Shown: positions 1-6,511, numbered from the stretch's first letter. The stretch is 13,804 bases of DNA from an uncultured Lachnospiraceae bacterium (GCA_910578345.1 CAJTRA010000033.1:1-13804); one strand, 5' to 3'. Notes: generated by a model from the letters alone, not told the origin. Made by a program: numbers and translations.

Positions 1-60
1 GCACTCCCCTCTGCTGTTTGTCAATAAGTTTTTGCACTTTTTTAATCCGATTTTTTGCTG
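1..60 (-). promoter_or_regulatory. Possible upstream half of a strong promoter (UP-like A tracts plus -35) reading out of the window
   Basis: On the minus strand, A-rich tracts (about 27-60) lead into TTGACA at 24-19, followed by 18 nt ending in TGC at the window edge. A -10 hexamer at 17-18 bp spacing would fall at or just past position 1, so it cannot be seen. A-tracts immediately upstream of a consensus -35, and TG before the expected -10, are typical of strong rRNA/tRNA-type promoters in Firmicutes, but the downstream gene is not visible. Positions 61-161 hold no gene or terminator that I can support. Confidence 0.35.
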
Positions 61-161
61 CCGTTTTTCTCTGCCCATTTGCTTTGGTTTTGGGCCTGCC
101 TATCCTCTTGCCTGCTGCCCGTAACGATTCACATAAAGCGCTTGCCTCATCTGCACGCTTC

Positions 162-962
162 CTATGATCCCGCCGACTGGTAATGACGTATCCCAAATCT
201 CCAGGCCATATAGCATACGAACAGAGTCCCTGCCACGCCGAACGGATAGAGACCATAATACCATCTGTCTGTACGTCCCAATAGATATTGCAGCGGATAA
301 TACTGTATCAGCGTGTAGGGAATAATGTAGGTGCAGACCCGCAGCATCTTTTTCCCATAAATATCAATTGGATATTTTCCGTGTTCTTTCGCTCCATAGG
401 TCAGAATATTAAACGCTTCTATCCCTTCTAAGGTAAAGAAGGTAAAGGCCGCCCGCAGCCAGAAGAAACCCAGGAAGAGCGCAGTCCCGCCAATCAGCAT
501 GAAGAACAGTGCCGCCACTCTGCCAAGCGTCCAGGCGACCGGACTGACTGCAATTCCATATGCAAACATGACGAACGCCTGCAGGATCAGTCCGATCCTG
601 TCAATGCGGAATTTGCTGCCAAGCACCTGCAGGACCGTGCTGTGCGGCCGAAGCAGGATACGGTCAAACTCCCCCTGCCGTACTATGCTGGAAAACATCG
701 CAAACCCGCCGCCAATACATTCCGCCAGTGCAAAATCCATCTGGATGATAGAAAAACACAGCAGCACTTCCCCAAAGGTATACCCCTTTACATGGCCAAA
801 CCGGGAAAGCATGAAATACAGCCCCAATATTCCATTGAAAGCCACGAGAAACCGTCCCGTCACCATCAGGAAAAAGGAAACCCGATACTGCATCGTGCAG
901 CGCAATGAGATCGCTATATAATGAAAATATAATTTTATACTTCCTTTTATTCCTGTAAACAT
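162..962 (-). CDS. ABC-2 type permease subunit, second permease of a three-gene exporter operon
   Basis: This is a hydrophobic protein of about 266 residues with roughly six membrane segments, matching the ABC-2 permease family usually labelled COG3694. Family hallmarks are the N-terminal amphipathic stretch followed by a first helix, and a central loop with a charged 'RQGEFDRILLRP' motif that is typical of this permease pair and likely contacts the ATPase. I place the start at the ATG at 962, because GGAGGGAGG lies just before it. A GTG at 977 in the same frame would put that SD inside the coding sequence. It is the last gene after the ATPase and the first permease, 113 bp downstream of the latter. 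The pair with the 1076-1888 protein suggests a heterodimeric membrane domain. The substrate is unknown: this three-gene family is widespread in Firmicutes and mostly annotated only as a multidrug/viologen-type exporter. Confidence 0.88.
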   Translation of the reverse strand: MFTGIKGSIKLYFHYIAISLRCTMQYRVSFFLMVTGRFLVAFNGILGLYFMLSRFGHVKGYTFGEVLLCFSIIQMDFALAECIGGGFAMFSSIVRQGEFDRILLRPHSTVLQVLGSKFRIDRIGLILQAFVMFAYGIAVSPVAWTLGRVAALFFMLIGGTALFLGFFWLRAAFTFFTLEGIEAFNILTYGAKEHGKYPIDIYGKKMLRVCTYIIPYTLIQYYPLQYLLGRTDRWYYGLYPFGVAGTLFVCYMAWRFGIRHYQSAGS

Positions 963-1043
963 TTCGCCTCCCTCCACAGCCTATTTCCCAGGATGTCTTC
1001 TATATTTCTCCTCTTTGTCATGAAGGCTTCCCCGGCCAAAGAC

Positions 1044-1061
1044 CCCGCCGCAAGCAGCGGG
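1044..1061 (-). repeat. GC-rich hairpin between the two permease genes
   Basis: CCCGC and GCGGG arms (extended by G-U and GC pairs) form a small stem between the two permease reading frames. No U-tract follows in either direction, so it is not an intrinsic terminator. It could be a processing or mRNA-stability element that sets different expression of the two permeases, but this is inference. Confidence 0.3.
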
Positions 1062-1075
1062 ACATCAATAACGAT

Positions 1076-1888
1076 TCACCCGCCCTGCACCACAATTTTC
1101 TTCTCAGCCGCACGGCACAGCACTTTTCCAAGCAGAAGCAGTGTCACAAGCCAGAAGCACTGCAGTCCGATTCCCCGCAGCATCTCCGCTCCTGACAAGT
1201 CACTGCTGTAAATACGCAATGGCACATTGAACATTCCCGCAAAGGGAAGCAGTTCCAGAAATGTCCTGACGCCGCCTGGCATAAAAGGCAACGGAATAAT
1301 CGCGCCGGACAGAAAATCTACCATAGAAGTGAACATCATCCGCAGTCCTTGAGGCGATATCGTAAAAAAAGCCAAAATATATGTAAACATACAGAATGCC
1401 ACCGTCACTCCCAATCCCAAAAATAAAGTAAGCACAAACAGGAGAAAGTGCTTTGGGCTGGCTGGCAGCGCCATGCGAAAAGGTTTTGGCAAAAGAAAGG
1501 CTACTGTCAGCAACGGAATGGAGCGCAGCGTCGCCACAGAAAGCCGACCGGCCGTCGTCTTGGCGAACCACATATCATAGATGGAAACCGGACGGCATAG
1601 CTCGTAAGCGATGCCGCCGTCCATAATACTGTCGAAGATCTCCCCGTCTGTCTGCCAGGTGCTAAACGCAGAGAAAAACGCCTCCCGCAGCCAGATATAG
1701 GAGACTGTTGCGGAAAAAGTCATGGGATAAACCGAAGGATCTGTCTGTTGGAAAGCCCGGAAGGTCAGACATTCTATCAGTCCCCACAAAATCTGCGTGA
1801 TTGCACCGCTGATCGCCGCGGCACGATACTGCAATCCCATGTTAAACCGCAGCCGGAAAAAGGAAACATACTTTTTATACGCTTTCAT
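1076..1888 (-). CDS. ABC-2 type permease subunit, first permease of the exporter operon
   Basis: This 270-residue membrane protein has about six hydrophobic segments (including around residues 20-45, 110-135, 140-165, 175-205 and 230-255). The N-terminal 'FRLRFNMGLQYRAAAISGAITQ' type region and the loop 'DSIMDGGIAYELCRPVSIYDMW' correspond to the COG4587-type ABC-2 permease. The loop is the equivalent of the 'EFDRILLRP' loop in its partner permease. The start is well supported: GGGAG overlaps the stop codon of the upstream ATPase gene and sits 8 nt before the ATG, and only 12 bp separate the two genes, so co-translation is likely. It should pair with the second permease to form the translocation path of one transporter. 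The substrate cannot be deduced from sequence. Confidence 0.88.
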   Translation of the reverse strand: MKAYKKYVSFFRLRFNMGLQYRAAAISGAITQILWGLIECLTFRAFQQTDPSVYPMTFSATVSYIWLREAFFSAFSTWQTDGEIFDSIMDGGIAYELCRPVSIYDMWFAKTTAGRLSVATLRSIPLLTVAFLLPKPFRMALPASPKHFLLFVLTLFLGLGVTVAFCMFTYILAFFTISPQGLRMMFTSMVDFLSGAIIPLPFMPGGVRTFLELLPFAGMFNVPLRIYSSDLSGAEMLRGIGLQCFWLVTLLLLGKVLCRAAEKKIVVQGG

Positions 1889-1900
1889 CTCTTTTTCTCC

Positions 1901-2857
1901 CTACACAATATCCAGTTTTTGATAAAGAGCTGCGACGATACGCTCCAGACTCTCGTCACTCTGCCCCGGCTCGCCGTCTACAAACACCTTTTCTCCTGCC
2001 AATCCTTTCAAATCCGTCTGACATTGCTTCCCGGCGTCCGTACTATCAGTCTTTTCCACTGTCGTCCTTCCTGTTTCTATCTGCCCAGGTTGTCGGACCG
2101 TTGTCGTTCCATGCTCTGCCGCCAGTCTGCACATATCCTCCAGCGTGCCGTCCATAAGCACTCTCCCTCTTCCGATCAGAATGATCCGTCTCGTCAGCGC
2201 TTCAATATCCTGCATATCATGTGTCGTCAGAAGTACGGTCGTCTTATGCTCCCTGTTCAGACGGAGGATAAACTCCCGCACGGCAAGTTTAGAAACCGCA
2301 TCCAGCCCGATCGTCGGTTCATCCAGGAAAAGAATCCTGGGAGAGTGTAGAAGAGACGCCGCAATCTCACAGCGCATTCTCTGCCCAAGCGACAGTTGTC
2401 TTGTGGGCATTTTTAACAGCTCCTGCAAGTGCAGCAGCTCTGTCAGCTCTTCTATATTATTTCGATATTCATTGGGAGAAACCGCATAGATATCCTTTAA
2501 GAGTTCAAAAGAATCAATCACCGGAACGTCCCACCACAACTGGGAACGCTGGCCAAATACCACGCCGATCTGCCGTACATGCTCTTTCCTGTTCTTCCAT
2601 GGTATACGCCCGTCCACGAGACAAGTCCCGCTCTCCGGTGTTAAGATTCCGCTTAAAATTTTGATCGTAGAACTTTTGCCTGCTCCGTTGGGTCCTATAT
2701 ACCCTACCATCTCTCCATCCTGGATGGTAAAGCTGACGTCCGATAACGCCTGGATGATTTCCTTCTCCCGCCGGAACAGCGATTTGCAGGCTGCTTTCAT
2801 GCCCGCGTTTCTTTTTGCTACTCTGTACGACTTATATACATGTTCCATCGTAATCAT
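1901..2857 (-). CDS. ABC transporter ATP-binding protein (COG4586-type exporter ATPase)
   Basis: This 318-residue cytoplasmic ATPase is expected to power the two ABC-2 permeases encoded downstream. Visible motifs are Walker A GPNGAGKSS (55-63), the Q-loop region around Gln103, the ABC signature LSLGQR (155-160), Walker B ILFLDEP (175-181) and the switch His213 in TTHD. The N-terminal 35 residues before the core include a basic 'CKSLFRREKE' stretch typical of this subfamily. After the core (about residue 245) a hydrophilic, Thr/Gln-rich tail of about 60 residues is poorly conserved in appearance. The start at 2857 has AGGAGG seven nt upstream. A second Met at codon 4 is less well placed. The start ATG overlaps the stop (ATGA) of a small open frame upstream. 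No convincing promoter was found directly before it, so it may be read from further upstream. Confidence 0.93.
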   Translation of the reverse strand: MITMEHVYKSYRVAKRNAGMKAACKSLFRREKEIIQALSDVSFTIQDGEMVGYIGPNGAGKSSTIKILSGILTPESGTCLVDGRIPWKNRKEHVRQIGVVFGQRSQLWWDVPVIDSFELLKDIYAVSPNEYRNNIEELTELLHLQELLKMPTRQLSLGQRMRCEIAASLLHSPRILFLDEPTIGLDAVSKLAVREFILRLNREHKTTVLLTTHDMQDIEALTRRIILIGRGRVLMDGTLEDMCRLAAEHGTTTVRQPGQIETGRTTVEKTDSTDAGKQCQTDLKGLAGEKVFVDGEPGQSDESLERIVAALYQKLDIV

Positions 2858-3033
2858 TTTGCTTCCTCCTGGTAGTAATATTTATTCCCGCAAATAATTC
2901 GCAAGGCACTGTGCCCGCACAAGCTTTTGGCGAATGCCGTCTGGCTGACGCCGGCCTGACGATCTCCACCGCGAAAATCAATCATTCTCACAGTGGGATC
3001 TTCACGCCAAACGCCGCCAGGCAGCTGATCCAT
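2854..3033 (-). CDS. Possible 59-codon ORF or remnant overlapping the ABC ATPase start
   Basis: A frame with ATG at 3033 runs 59 codons and ends in TGA that overlaps the ATPase start as ATGA. That arrangement is common in translationally coupled genes. The frame stays open upstream to a TAA at 3117-3115, giving about 86 sense codons, but no ATG or SD occurs in the extra part, and no SD precedes the ATG at 3033. The composition is plausible for protein (LPEREDLLGKIFSEICIMDQ upstream, then a Gly/Arg stretch, then KSLCGHSALRIICG near the end). I do not recognise a family. It may be the truncated 3' end of an older gene, a short coupled peptide or chance. The rest of the 2858-3175 interval holds only a hairpin and a palindrome. 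Confidence 0.25.
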   Translation of the reverse strand: MDQLPGGVWREDPTVRMIDFRGGDRQAGVSQTAFAKSLCGHSALRIICGNKYYYQEEAK

Positions 3034-3075
3034 AATGCAGATTTCTGAAAATATCTTGCCAAGTAGGTCTTCCCT

Positions 3076-3093
3076 CTCCGGTAACAGCCGGAG
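3076..3093. repeat. Perfect 6-bp inverted repeat (hairpin) in the spacer before the ABC operon
   Basis: CTCCGG-TAACAG-CCGGAG is a perfect six-base-pair stem with a six-nt loop. It lies inside the open frame upstream of the ABC ATPase. There is no T-run directly after it on the minus strand, so it is not a convincing terminator for the CofE-like gene. Confidence 0.35.
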
Positions 3094-3115
3094 ACTACCT
3101 TTCTTATTCTGTTTT

Positions 3116-3129
3116 TATCGTTAACGATA
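3116..3129. promoter_or_regulatory. 14-bp perfect palindrome, possible operator
   Basis: TATCGTTAACGATA is fully self-complementary and lies 47 bp past the 3' end of the CofE-like gene and upstream of the ABC exporter operon. Its size and symmetry suit a dimeric regulator. No promoter elements are clearly positioned next to it, and the role is inference. Confidence 0.28.
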
Positions 3130-3175
3130 TTACCTATTTCGCTTTCAGCCCAGCAAAAGCTTTCGTATCCAAAGA

Positions 3176-4366
3176 TCAGCTCACATAATTATCAAAATAT
3201 CCCTGGATCAGAATCACAGGCGTTCCTTTATCTCCGGATCCACTGGTCAGGTCACACAAAGACCCAATCAGGTCTGTCAGTCTCCTCGGCGTCGTACCCT
3301 GAGATACCATATCGCCTACCAGATTATCCTTCTTCTCCCTGATGCGGTTGGAGATCGCCTCCTTAAGCGCCTCACCGGACAAATCCTTGAAGTCATTATC
3401 TGCCAGATATTTAAGCTTCAACTCATTCGGCGTGCCCTCCAGACCAGGTGTGCTTGCCGGTGAAACGCACGGATCAGCAAGCTCCCAAATCTTGCCCACA
3501 GGATCCTTAAACGCGCCGTCGCCGTATACCATGACTTCCACATGTTTCCCAGTCCTGTCTAAGATTTCTTTCTGGATATCCAATACCAGATCTGTGCACT
3601 CCCGCGGGAATAGCTTAATCGTATCCTCCGTAGATTTATTGGAGCCAAGCAAACCATATTTCTCATTACATCCACTGCCATTCACCGGCTTCGTGAGAAT
3701 GTCGTCCATTCCCATTACCACTTCTGCCCCTGCAGCCTTTAAAAGCCTTTTCGTACGCGCCCTCGTATGAATATCACAGTTCAGTACATGCTTCGCATAA
3801 GGAAGAATGCTGCGGCAGTCGTTTGCAAAGATGATCTCCACTTCTGCTCCTGCTTCTTTGATCACTTCACCATAATAAGATACATAATCCACCCCGGTAA
3901 AAGGATGCTTATTCTCACCGAAAAGTTCCCGGTATCTCTCCAACGTAAGCACATCGCTATAAGGATTGATTCCTGCCTGATCCAACTGATCAAGAGAAAC
4001 CAGTTCATTCCCTACCTCGTCACTCGGATAACTGAGCATCAGCACTACCTTCTTAGCTCCCTTTGCAATGCCGCGCAGGCAGATCGCAAAGCGGTTTCTG
4101 GACAGGATCGGGAAGATAACACCGATGGTCTCTCCACCCAGCTTCTCCCGTACATCCTCCGCGATCGCCTCTATGGAAGCATAGTTGCCCTGTGCCCTGG
4201 CTACCACAGACTCTGTCACTGCGACCACATCTCTGTCGCGAATCTCAAATCCTTCTGCGCTGGCTGCCTCCAAAACGCTATCTGTAACAATCCTGACCAG
4301 ATTGTCTCCCTCCCGGATGATCGGGCAGCGAATCCCCCTTGATATCGTTCCTACTTTTCTTTCCAT
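3176..4366 (-). CDS. CofE-like gamma-glutamyl ligase (coenzyme F420-0:L-glutamate ligase family)
   Basis: This soluble protein of 396 residues resembles the CofE/FbiB ligase family (PF01996). In that family the enzymes add L-glutamate to F420-0 using GTP and divalent metal. The N-terminal part 'GDNLVRIVTDSVLEAASAEG…IRDRDVVAVTESVVARAQGN' matches the start of the ligase domain, and later segments (LSRNRFAICLRGIAKGAKK, VYGDGAFKDPVGKIWELADP, IRE…DNLVGDMVSQGTTPRR) are the conserved blocks of the longer Firmicute form. Archaeal CofE is about 250 residues, so this version is clearly longer. The start has AAGGGA six nt upstream of the ATG. No other F420 biosynthesis or F420-dependent gene is in the window. 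The real substrate in this organism may therefore differ; the family call is firm, the reaction is not. Confidence 0.8.
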   Translation of the reverse strand: MERKVGTISRGIRCPIIREGDNLVRIVTDSVLEAASAEGFEIRDRDVVAVTESVVARAQGNYASIEAIAEDVREKLGGETIGVIFPILSRNRFAICLRGIAKGAKKVVLMLSYPSDEVGNELVSLDQLDQAGINPYSDVLTLERYRELFGENKHPFTGVDYVSYYGEVIKEAGAEVEIIFANDCRSILPYAKHVLNCDIHTRARTKRLLKAAGAEVVMGMDDILTKPVNGSGCNEKYGLLGSNKSTEDTIKLFPRECTDLVLDIQKEILDRTGKHVEVMVYGDGAFKDPVGKIWELADPCVSPASTPGLEGTPNELKLKYLADNDFKDLSGEALKEAISNRIREKKDNLVGDMVSQGTTPRRLTDLIGSLCDLTSGSGDKGTPVILIQGYFDNYVS

Positions 4367-4429
4367 CTTATATCCCTTCTCTCTTAAATTTGTTTCTTCC
4401 TAATGAAAAACCCGGTAGACTGGATATTT

Positions 4430-4499
4430 CCTATATCATTTTGCCAGAAAATCTGTAAAATAGCAACAATATTTGCTATGCACAGTCAAAAATTTGACT
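4430..4499 (-). promoter_or_regulatory. Probable promoter of the CofE-like gene with two operator-like palindromes
   Basis: On the minus strand, TTTACA (4459-4454) is followed after 18 bp by TATAGG (4435-4430), or after 16 bp by GATATA (4437-4432). Directly upstream are two inverted repeats. ATAGCAA-N6-TTGCTAT is perfect over its 7-bp arms (4460-4479), and AGTCAAA-AA-TTTGACT is perfect over its 7-bp arms (4484-4499). Their position just upstream of the -35 suits regulator binding. The promoter hexamers are imperfect, so the assignment is moderate. Confidence 0.4.
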
Positions 4500-4514
4500 C
4501 AAAATTCTGACCCG

Positions 4515-4538
4515 AAAACCTGGCTCACTGCCCACAGG
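4515..4538 (-). terminator. Weak intrinsic terminator candidate after the ABC-F gene
   Basis: Three nt past the ABC-F stop codon, the minus strand reads CCT, bulge GTG, GGC, loop AGTGA, GCC, AGG and then TTTT. This is a 6-bp bulged stem with a short U-tract, so termination may be partial. Confidence 0.35.
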
Positions 4539-4540
4539 AA

Positions 4541-6109
4541 TCAAAGTTCCACCACACGCGTCGCGATCTTCTCCCGGAAGCGCACATCGTGCTCTACAAT
4601 AAGCATGGTCGGCTGAAAAGCCAGAATCAGATTCTCGATCTGCATTCTGGAAAAAACATCGATATAGTTTAACGGCTCATCCCAGATATAGAGATGTGCA
4701 GGTTTTAAAAGACTGGCCGCAATCAACACTTTTTTCTTCTGACCCTCGGAATAATCCTCCATATTCTTGACAAACTGGACGCGTTCCAAGTCAAGCTGCC
4801 GCAGAATCGCGCAAAACAGGCTTTCCTCAAGATGATTTTCAAGACAGAACTTCTTAAGGGTCCCACACAGACTGGATGTGTCCTGATCAATATAGGAAAT
4901 AATAAGCCCAGAAGCGCAGGTCAGCGTACCGCTTTCCTGCATAGCATCAGCATGCGTCTCAGTTCCCCTCACCTGTCGATCAACCGTTCTAAACCCGCGG
5001 TCTGCATCGTAGGACTGTGCTTTCCTTAAGATCGCTTTGATCAGGCTTGACTTACCACAGCCGTTCTCCCCGTGCAGGAATATCCTTTCTCCGCGCCGCA
5101 GCTCAAAATCCAGATCATGCAGCACTTGATCAGAATCATAGGCGATTCCGTACTCCTTCGCATGAAGCAGCACTTCTTTGTGGTGCTGCATTGGCATCAA
5201 TTTCAGATCTGCCGGATTCTCAACGTCCTGCAGCAATCCTTCCTTCTGTTCGATCTCCTCCGTGATCCGCCTCTCCACCTGCATTCTGCGGCTCTGCATT
5301 TTCTTTGTCTTAGATCCGATATAGGCGCGCTTTCCTCCATGGCCGGGGTCCTTGATCGGATCGAAACCGATCTTGCTCTTCTCGCTCTTATCCGCCCAAT
5401 CACGGGTTCTCTCCGCCGCCTGCCTTAATCTACCGATCTCCTTCTTATGCTTTTCATTCTCCGCCTGCCAGAAAGCATCCATTCGATTCTTATTCTCCCA
5501 CCAGGTCGAGAAATTGCCTTTCTGCACCTCAATGCTACAGCGGTTCAGTACAAGCACATGATCGATGCAGGCGTCCAACAGATCACGGTCGTGTGATACG
5601 AGAATGAATCCTTTCTTCTGCCGCAAGTATTCTTTCACACTCTCCCTGGATTCCCGATCCAGATGGTTGGTCGGTTCATCGATCAGCAGAAAATCGTTCT
5701 CTCCCGAAAAGAGAACCGCCAGCATCACTTTCGTCCGCTCTCCATGGCTCAATGTTCCAAAAGGTCTATAAAGCGTTTCTGCATCTAAGTTCAACTTCTC
5801 CAACTCACAGATGACCCGCCACTGCTCGCAACCCGGTTTCAACTGTTCCAGAAAGTCCACACTGCACTGTGCCTTTTGTTCCTCCATGATCTGATAAGGA
5901 AAATAGTCAAATACTGCCGAAGCGCTGATATGTCCTTCATATTCATATTTTCCAAGAAGAAGGTTCAGGAAAGTAGTCTTGCCCTTTCCATTCCTCCCAA
6001 TAAATCCCAGCCTCCAATCCGTATCAATCAGAAAGGATACTTCCTCAAAAATATTGTCGAAACTGCCTTCATAGCCGAACGTCAGATTCGATACACTGAT
6101 CTGTGACAT
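4541..6109 (-). CDS. Lsa-like ABC-F ATPase, probable ribosomal protection protein
   Basis: This 522-residue protein carries two ABC cassettes and no membrane segments, as in ABC-F proteins that bind the ribosomal E-site and dislodge drugs from the peptidyl-transferase centre. Cassette 1 has Walker A GRNGKGKT (38-45), signature LSHGER (120-125) and Walker B FLLIDEPTNHLD (140-151). The charged interdomain linker (about 195-300) includes WWENKNRMDAFW and the conserved WADKSEKSKIG…PGHGGKRAYIGSKTKKMQSR segment of Lsa-type proteins. Cassette 2 has GENGCGKS (347-354), SEGQ (454-457), LYIWDEPLNYID (473-484) and switch His507. In Lsa-type members known resistance is to lincosamides, streptogramin A and pleuromutilins; that phenotype is inferred here. 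About 30 extra residues lie around 365-400 in cassette 2. The start has GGAGG nine nt upstream. A regulated leader with a terminator lies before it, as is common for inducible ABC-F resistance genes. Confidence 0.88.
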   Translation of the reverse strand: MSQISVSNLTFGYEGSFDNIFEEVSFLIDTDWRLGFIGRNGKGKTTFLNLLLGKYEYEGHISASAVFDYFPYQIMEEQKAQCSVDFLEQLKPGCEQWRVICELEKLNLDAETLYRPFGTLSHGERTKVMLAVLFSGENDFLLIDEPTNHLDRESRESVKEYLRQKKGFILVSHDRDLLDACIDHVLVLNRCSIEVQKGNFSTWWENKNRMDAFWQAENEKHKKEIGRLRQAAERTRDWADKSEKSKIGFDPIKDPGHGGKRAYIGSKTKKMQSRRMQVERRITEEIEQKEGLLQDVENPADLKLMPMQHHKEVLLHAKEYGIAYDSDQVLHDLDFELRRGERIFLHGENGCGKSSLIKAILRKAQSYDADRGFRTVDRQVRGTETHADAMQESGTLTCASGLIISYIDQDTSSLCGTLKKFCLENHLEESLFCAILRQLDLERVQFVKNMEDYSEGQKKKVLIAASLLKPAHLYIWDEPLNYIDVFSRMQIENLILAFQPTMLIVEHDVRFREKIATRVVEL

Positions 6110-6125
6110 GATATGCTACCTCCAT

Positions 6126-6172
6126 TTCAAAAAACAAAACAAAAAGGAACCATCTGCTGCCAAATGATTCCT
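6126..6172 (-). terminator. Intrinsic terminator (attenuator) directly upstream of the ABC-F SD
   Basis: On the minus strand, AGGAATCATTTG, loop GCAG and CAGATGGTTCCT form a 12-bp stem with two G-U pairs. They are followed by a long T-rich tract, TTTTTGTTTTGTTTTTT. The tract ends 2-3 nt before the SD region of the ABC-F gene, so a transcript ending here lacks the gene. The terminator lies on the same transcript as the gene, downstream of its only clear promoter, which makes it an attenuator rather than the end of another unit. Confidence 0.8.
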
Positions 6173-6177
6173 GCCAT
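6127..6177 (-). other. 16-codon open frame running through the attenuator
   Basis: An ATG at 6177 opens a frame of 16 codons (MAGIIWQQMVPFCFVF) that ends in TGA inside the T-rich tract. It starts 1 nt after the stop of the 64-codon frame at 6179-6373. A ribosome on it would cover the terminator stem. No strong SD precedes it, so translation is uncertain. Confidence 0.2.
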
Positions 6178-6178
6178 C

Positions 6179-6373
6179 TTATGTCACTCTCAATTCTTTG
6201 CACTCATGCGGAAGGGTAAACAACCCAGCGTTCGATCTACGCTCTATCCGGTCTGGAAATTCTTCCGCGCAGCCGCTCGCGCCGTATTCTATCGTTAACG
6301 CCACAACTGCAACGCCGCTTACACGCGATACCCTGGCTGACCGCCAGCCCGGCTTCCATACTCCAGCCGGCAT
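6179..6373 (-). other. GC-rich block in the leader with a 64-codon open frame
   Basis: The stretch of about 6180-6375 is visibly richer in G and C (CGGCGCGAGCGGCTGCGCGG is typical) than the AT-rich leader on its 5' side. A 64-codon frame begins at an ATG at 6373 with only a weak GGAAAA before it and reads through the block to TAA at 6179. I do not recognise the predicted peptide; it is rich in Arg, Ser and Val. The block may be an inserted repeat or structured RNA rather than a gene. A small GGGT-TGTTT-ACCC hairpin lies near 6215-6230. Confidence 0.2.
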
Positions 6374-6502
6374 ATCTTATTTTCCGCAAAAAAAGAGGTT
6401 ACGAAACATATGATCCACTTTTGGCAACATGATGTGGCAGCAATGTCGTATTCCACGAACAGTACTGCTCCTAAAATCAATTCACGCTTCAAAAGTTGAT
6501 CA

Positions 6503-6511
6503 TTACTTCAT
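6503..6511 (-). CDS. Start–Lys–stop mini-ORF with a strong SD in the ABC-F leader
   Basis: On the minus strand GGGAGGT (6522-6516) is followed four nt later by ATG AAG TAA (6511-6503). This is the best SD in the leader and it serves a two-codon frame. The stop overlaps another ATG (TAATG), which opens ATG ATC AAC TTT TGA (6503-6489). Start-stop or very short frames are known as sensors of ribosome-targeting drugs. Here the position, about 60 nt before the antiterminator candidate, suggests the same role. Translation is not proven. Confidence 0.45.
   Translation of the reverse strand: MK

Noticed and set aside
1..230. Open minus-strand frame overlapping the end of the second permease, reading through to position 1 with a Lys/Arg-rich peptide
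   Set aside because: It has no SD or good start, overlaps the permease in another frame, and its A-rich part is better explained as promoter DNA.
499..921. Plus-strand frame of 140 codons inside the second permease gene
   Set aside because: It lies wholly opposite a well-supported gene, has no SD, and its composition is that of an antisense shadow.
122..1079. Repeated 11-mer (TAACGATTCAC) at 122-132 and 1069-1079, near the 3' ends of the two permease genes
   Set aside because: The repeat is short enough to occur by chance in a window of this size and has no symmetry or flanking structure.
1748..2350. Plus-strand frame of 200 codons opposite the ABC ATPase and first permease
   Set aside because: It spans two real genes on the other strand and has no family motif; it is a shadow frame.
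3767..4342. Plus-strand frame of 191 codons opposite the CofE-like gene
   Set aside because: It is fully antisense to a conserved gene, with no SD and no recognisable domain.
6410..6499. Plus-strand 29-codon frame with AGAGG upstream, antisense to the ABC-F leader
   Set aside because: It has no promoter on that strand and weak SD spacing, and it lies opposite a well-supported leader RNA.
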